Origin: Phocoena phocoena
Lineage: Eukaryota > Chordata > Mammalia > Artiodactyla > Phocoenidae
Assembly: GCF_963924675.1 (NCBI RefSeq)
Contig: NC_089232.1
Span: 41,394,022-41,458,021 of the forward strand
Direction of reading: 5' to 3'
Length of the DNA stretch: 64,000 nt
Shown: positions 61,965 through 64,000 of the stretch, piece by piece
Layout of the letters: every line of letters begins with the position of its first letter
How positions within the stretch are numbered: the first letter of the stretch is position 1
Program-made: the position numbers and the translations under genes
The notes under the pieces: model-generated
Database searches by the model: none
Seen by the model: only the letters and a program-made list of their open reading frames with translations
Told to the model about the DNA's origin: nothing

Positions 61965-62172
61965 AACTATGTGCCACTAATGAGTTAATCACTTTCCAAA
62001 CATTCACAAAACACTGATCGTAACCCGATGAGTGAGTTCTTATTATCCTTATTTTTCAGAAAAGAAACTGAAACTCATTGCTGTCAAGTAACTGACTCAA
62101 GGCAGACAGCAGGTAAGTGGCACTTTAGCAGGTCTGTCTGATGGTAAAATCTGTGTGCGTAACCTTTACTGT
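61965..62172 (-). mobile_element. MIR SINE
   Basis: 'atgtgccactaatgagttaa', 'cttattatccttatttttca', 'gaaaagaaactgaaactcat' and 'aagtaactgactcaaggcag' match reverse-strand MIR, continuing to 'gtaagtggcactttagcagg'. Confidence 0.85.
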
Positions 62173-62869
62173 ATACCAAGACCTTGGGCTCCAGACACCC
62201 TAACATTTCAGCTCCACTGTTACAGCAGAAGGCAGGATTCCGTAACCCATAAATTTTGCGGATGCTACTGTTTATGACAAAGAGTGTTCATCATCACCCA
62301 GCCTTCTAGGTATGTAATGGGATCACAGAAAGATCAGTTAATAACAATTTGTTAGGAAGGGTGACAACAATGATCTGACAGATAAGTGGCTCAGCAACAC
62401 TGATCCCCTCCCCTCAGAGCAGAGCAAGTTTTGATATGAAGAGAGAGAGAGCTGCAAGGAGGAAGATGATAATTCTCTCCATTTAGAAAACAATTTTAGT
62501 ACATCTAGATTTTTTAAAGCATGTGATCTCCTTAATTAGATGGGATGACCTCCTCTAGGCCTCTGCTGTGGACACCAAGAGGAATCACAAATTCTTATGA
62601 GACAGATCCTGAACACTAAGAATCAAGCCTATGCCTTGCAAACCTCAAGAGAGATGCCAAGGATTCTCATGTAGATCAGAAGTGGTTGAGTCTGCTCCAT
62701 ACTGTCCTTTTTAAAGTTCATGGAACCTACATGATATTTTTCTTAGCAACCGCAATATCGAACTTTCAGTTAGTTCTTTCTCTGGGTTTAATATAGGGTA
62801 TTAGTTATTATTCCTGCTACGATATGCCTCTCCCCTGCCCAGCACAACATTATCTATCTCATTATCTGC
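62173..62869. other. Single-copy DNA
   Basis: No feature recognised apart from a short GA run near 62440. Confidence 0.4.
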
Positions 62870-62990
62870 TCTGTACAATATTATCTGTCTGCCTCAATCA
62901 TCCCATCCATAAAATGGGGTTAATAATATTGGCCCTCATTTACCTTGAACAAATACTGCTGGGGAAAAATGAGAATATAAATTAGATTGC
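62870..62990 (+). mobile_element. MIR SINE core fragment
   Basis: 'tgcctcaatcatcccatcca' followed by 'taaaatggggttaataatat' matches the MIR core. The rest is decayed. Confidence 0.6.
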
Positions 62991-63067
62991 TTGCTGCTCT
63001 TTGGAAGAAAGTTGCCTTAGAAACACAGGCTTATTATTTCTCCATAGAAAAAGAAAATATATTAGGG

Positions 63068-63102
63068 TTTGCACAATGTTGCTAGCTCTTTGCACAATGT
63101 TG
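63068..63102. repeat. Exact 14-bp direct repeat spaced by 21 bp
   Basis: tttgcacaatgttg occurs at 63068-63081 and 63089-63102, a 21-bp period (about two helical turns). Each copy includes ttgcacaat, close to a C/EBP-type site. Confidence 0.85.
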
Positions 63103-64000
63103 ATTTTGCTCTTTTTTAACCCTAGGCAGAAGGACTACATTAATTCCAGTCCCTAGGTGAACCTTTTATTCCATTTTCCACTGGAGGAAAAAAAAAGTTA
63201 CTTTGCAAAGAAAGGAAAGAAAGAAAAAAAATGTAGTATTCCCAAACCTCATTTACAGAACATTCTGTTCTCCAAATTACAGCACAGCAAGCAGGCAAGT
63301 GGGAACTTTTAGAACCCTGCATCCAAGCCAGTTCCACACAGCACCCACTAATACAAAATGGCTTTAATTACTTTAATATAAATCCTGGAAATGTGCAGAT
63401 GGATTGTAATAATTATGCAAAACTGCGATGGTCCTTTATAGAAACACAGATCTTGCTAGCTTAAAAGAGAATGAAAGGAACACAAGTTCAACACAATATG
63501 TCAGGAAGCATATCTACTAAGAAGTCCTGTATTTCAAATGCCAAGCTGTACGTTTCATCTGATGTGGCAGTTGTTATGGAAACTATGCTTTTTGATTGAA
63601 TAGCAGAATAAATACCTACCTAAAATCAGCATGATGAGCTAGTGCATAAATTAAGAACTCCCCAAGACAACAATTATTTGGAGTTCTTCCTTGAGATAAA
63701 CTTGGAAAAAAATATTTATGCAATCTATTATAAGTTTAAATTTTTCTGACCTGAATACTCTTCCTTACCTAGAACAGTTAAACCTGCTTCACTGTGTGTG
63801 TGAGTGTGAGTTTATTCCCCAAACACACTCGCTCACACCCTTGTACATTTAAGGCTTAGTGAATGAAAAGATCTGACGTTTTGCCAAAGAGACAAAATTT
63901 TTTAAAAAATCACATTTCTTCACTTTCCTTCTAAATTAGTACAGGAGAAGCCTTGGGAAATGAAGGTTGAGTTATTATCATTGTCATTTTTAAATCAAGT
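63103..64000. other. Single-copy AT-rich DNA
   Basis: Short GT/GA stretch at 63795-63815. No gene or transposon recognised up to the window end. Confidence 0.4.

Overview
This window is mammalian nuclear DNA, almost certainly from a cetacean. The evidence is its interspersed repeats. There are eleven copies of a tRNA-derived SINE of the CHR type (Cetacea/Hippo/Ruminant): nine are the short form that ends in a GC-rich tail, and two are the longer form with an A/T-rich tail. There is also one related copy with a different 3' body. Four 5'-truncated L1 3' ends of cetartiodactyl type are present, with the 'caataaaga' or 'caataaaat' ending followed by poly(A). Several young copies have intact target-site duplications (TSDs). 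Older layers (MIR, L2, MER5/hAT-Charlie, L1M, MLT1-like LTR fragments) are those shared by all placental mammals.

No protein-coding gene, tRNA, rRNA or CRISPR is supportable. The longest open frames (up to about 166 codons) are either antisense readings of the SINEs or lengths expected by chance in AT-rich DNA over six frames. The region reads as intergenic or deep-intronic DNA.

Layout. 1-8.6 kb: mostly single-copy DNA with four MER5-type DNA transposon fossils and two SINEs, one with a duplicated junction. 8.9-12.8 kb: L2 fragments, two SINEs and two microsatellites. 12.8-18.5 kb: a striking block with no recognised transposon, the best place to look for conserved regulatory elements. 18.5-27.4 kb: single-copy DNA with LTR-like, MIR, L2 and SINE pieces. 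27.4-30.8 kb: a hAT-Charlie element, an L1 3' end carrying a TA microsatellite, and a scrambled L1M. 30.8-32.8 kb: a second repeat-poor block. 33.1-35.2 kb: MIR and a long decayed L2 interrupted by a young SINE. 35.8-45 kb: two SINEs, an L1 end and mostly unique DNA. 45-48.9 kb: L2, MIR and a palindromic microsatellite. 49.9-54 kb: an L1 end, a CpG-rich patch and CTCF-like motifs. 54-61 kb: the youngest, most transposon-dense part (four SINEs and one L1). 61-64 kb: MIR fragments and an exact 14-bp direct repeat.

I found no previously undescribed gene system. The observations worth checking are structural (SINE junction duplication, shuffled L1M, perfect palindromes) or candidate regulatory sequence. 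Family names for old repeats come from memory of consensus sequences and were not verified by a search.
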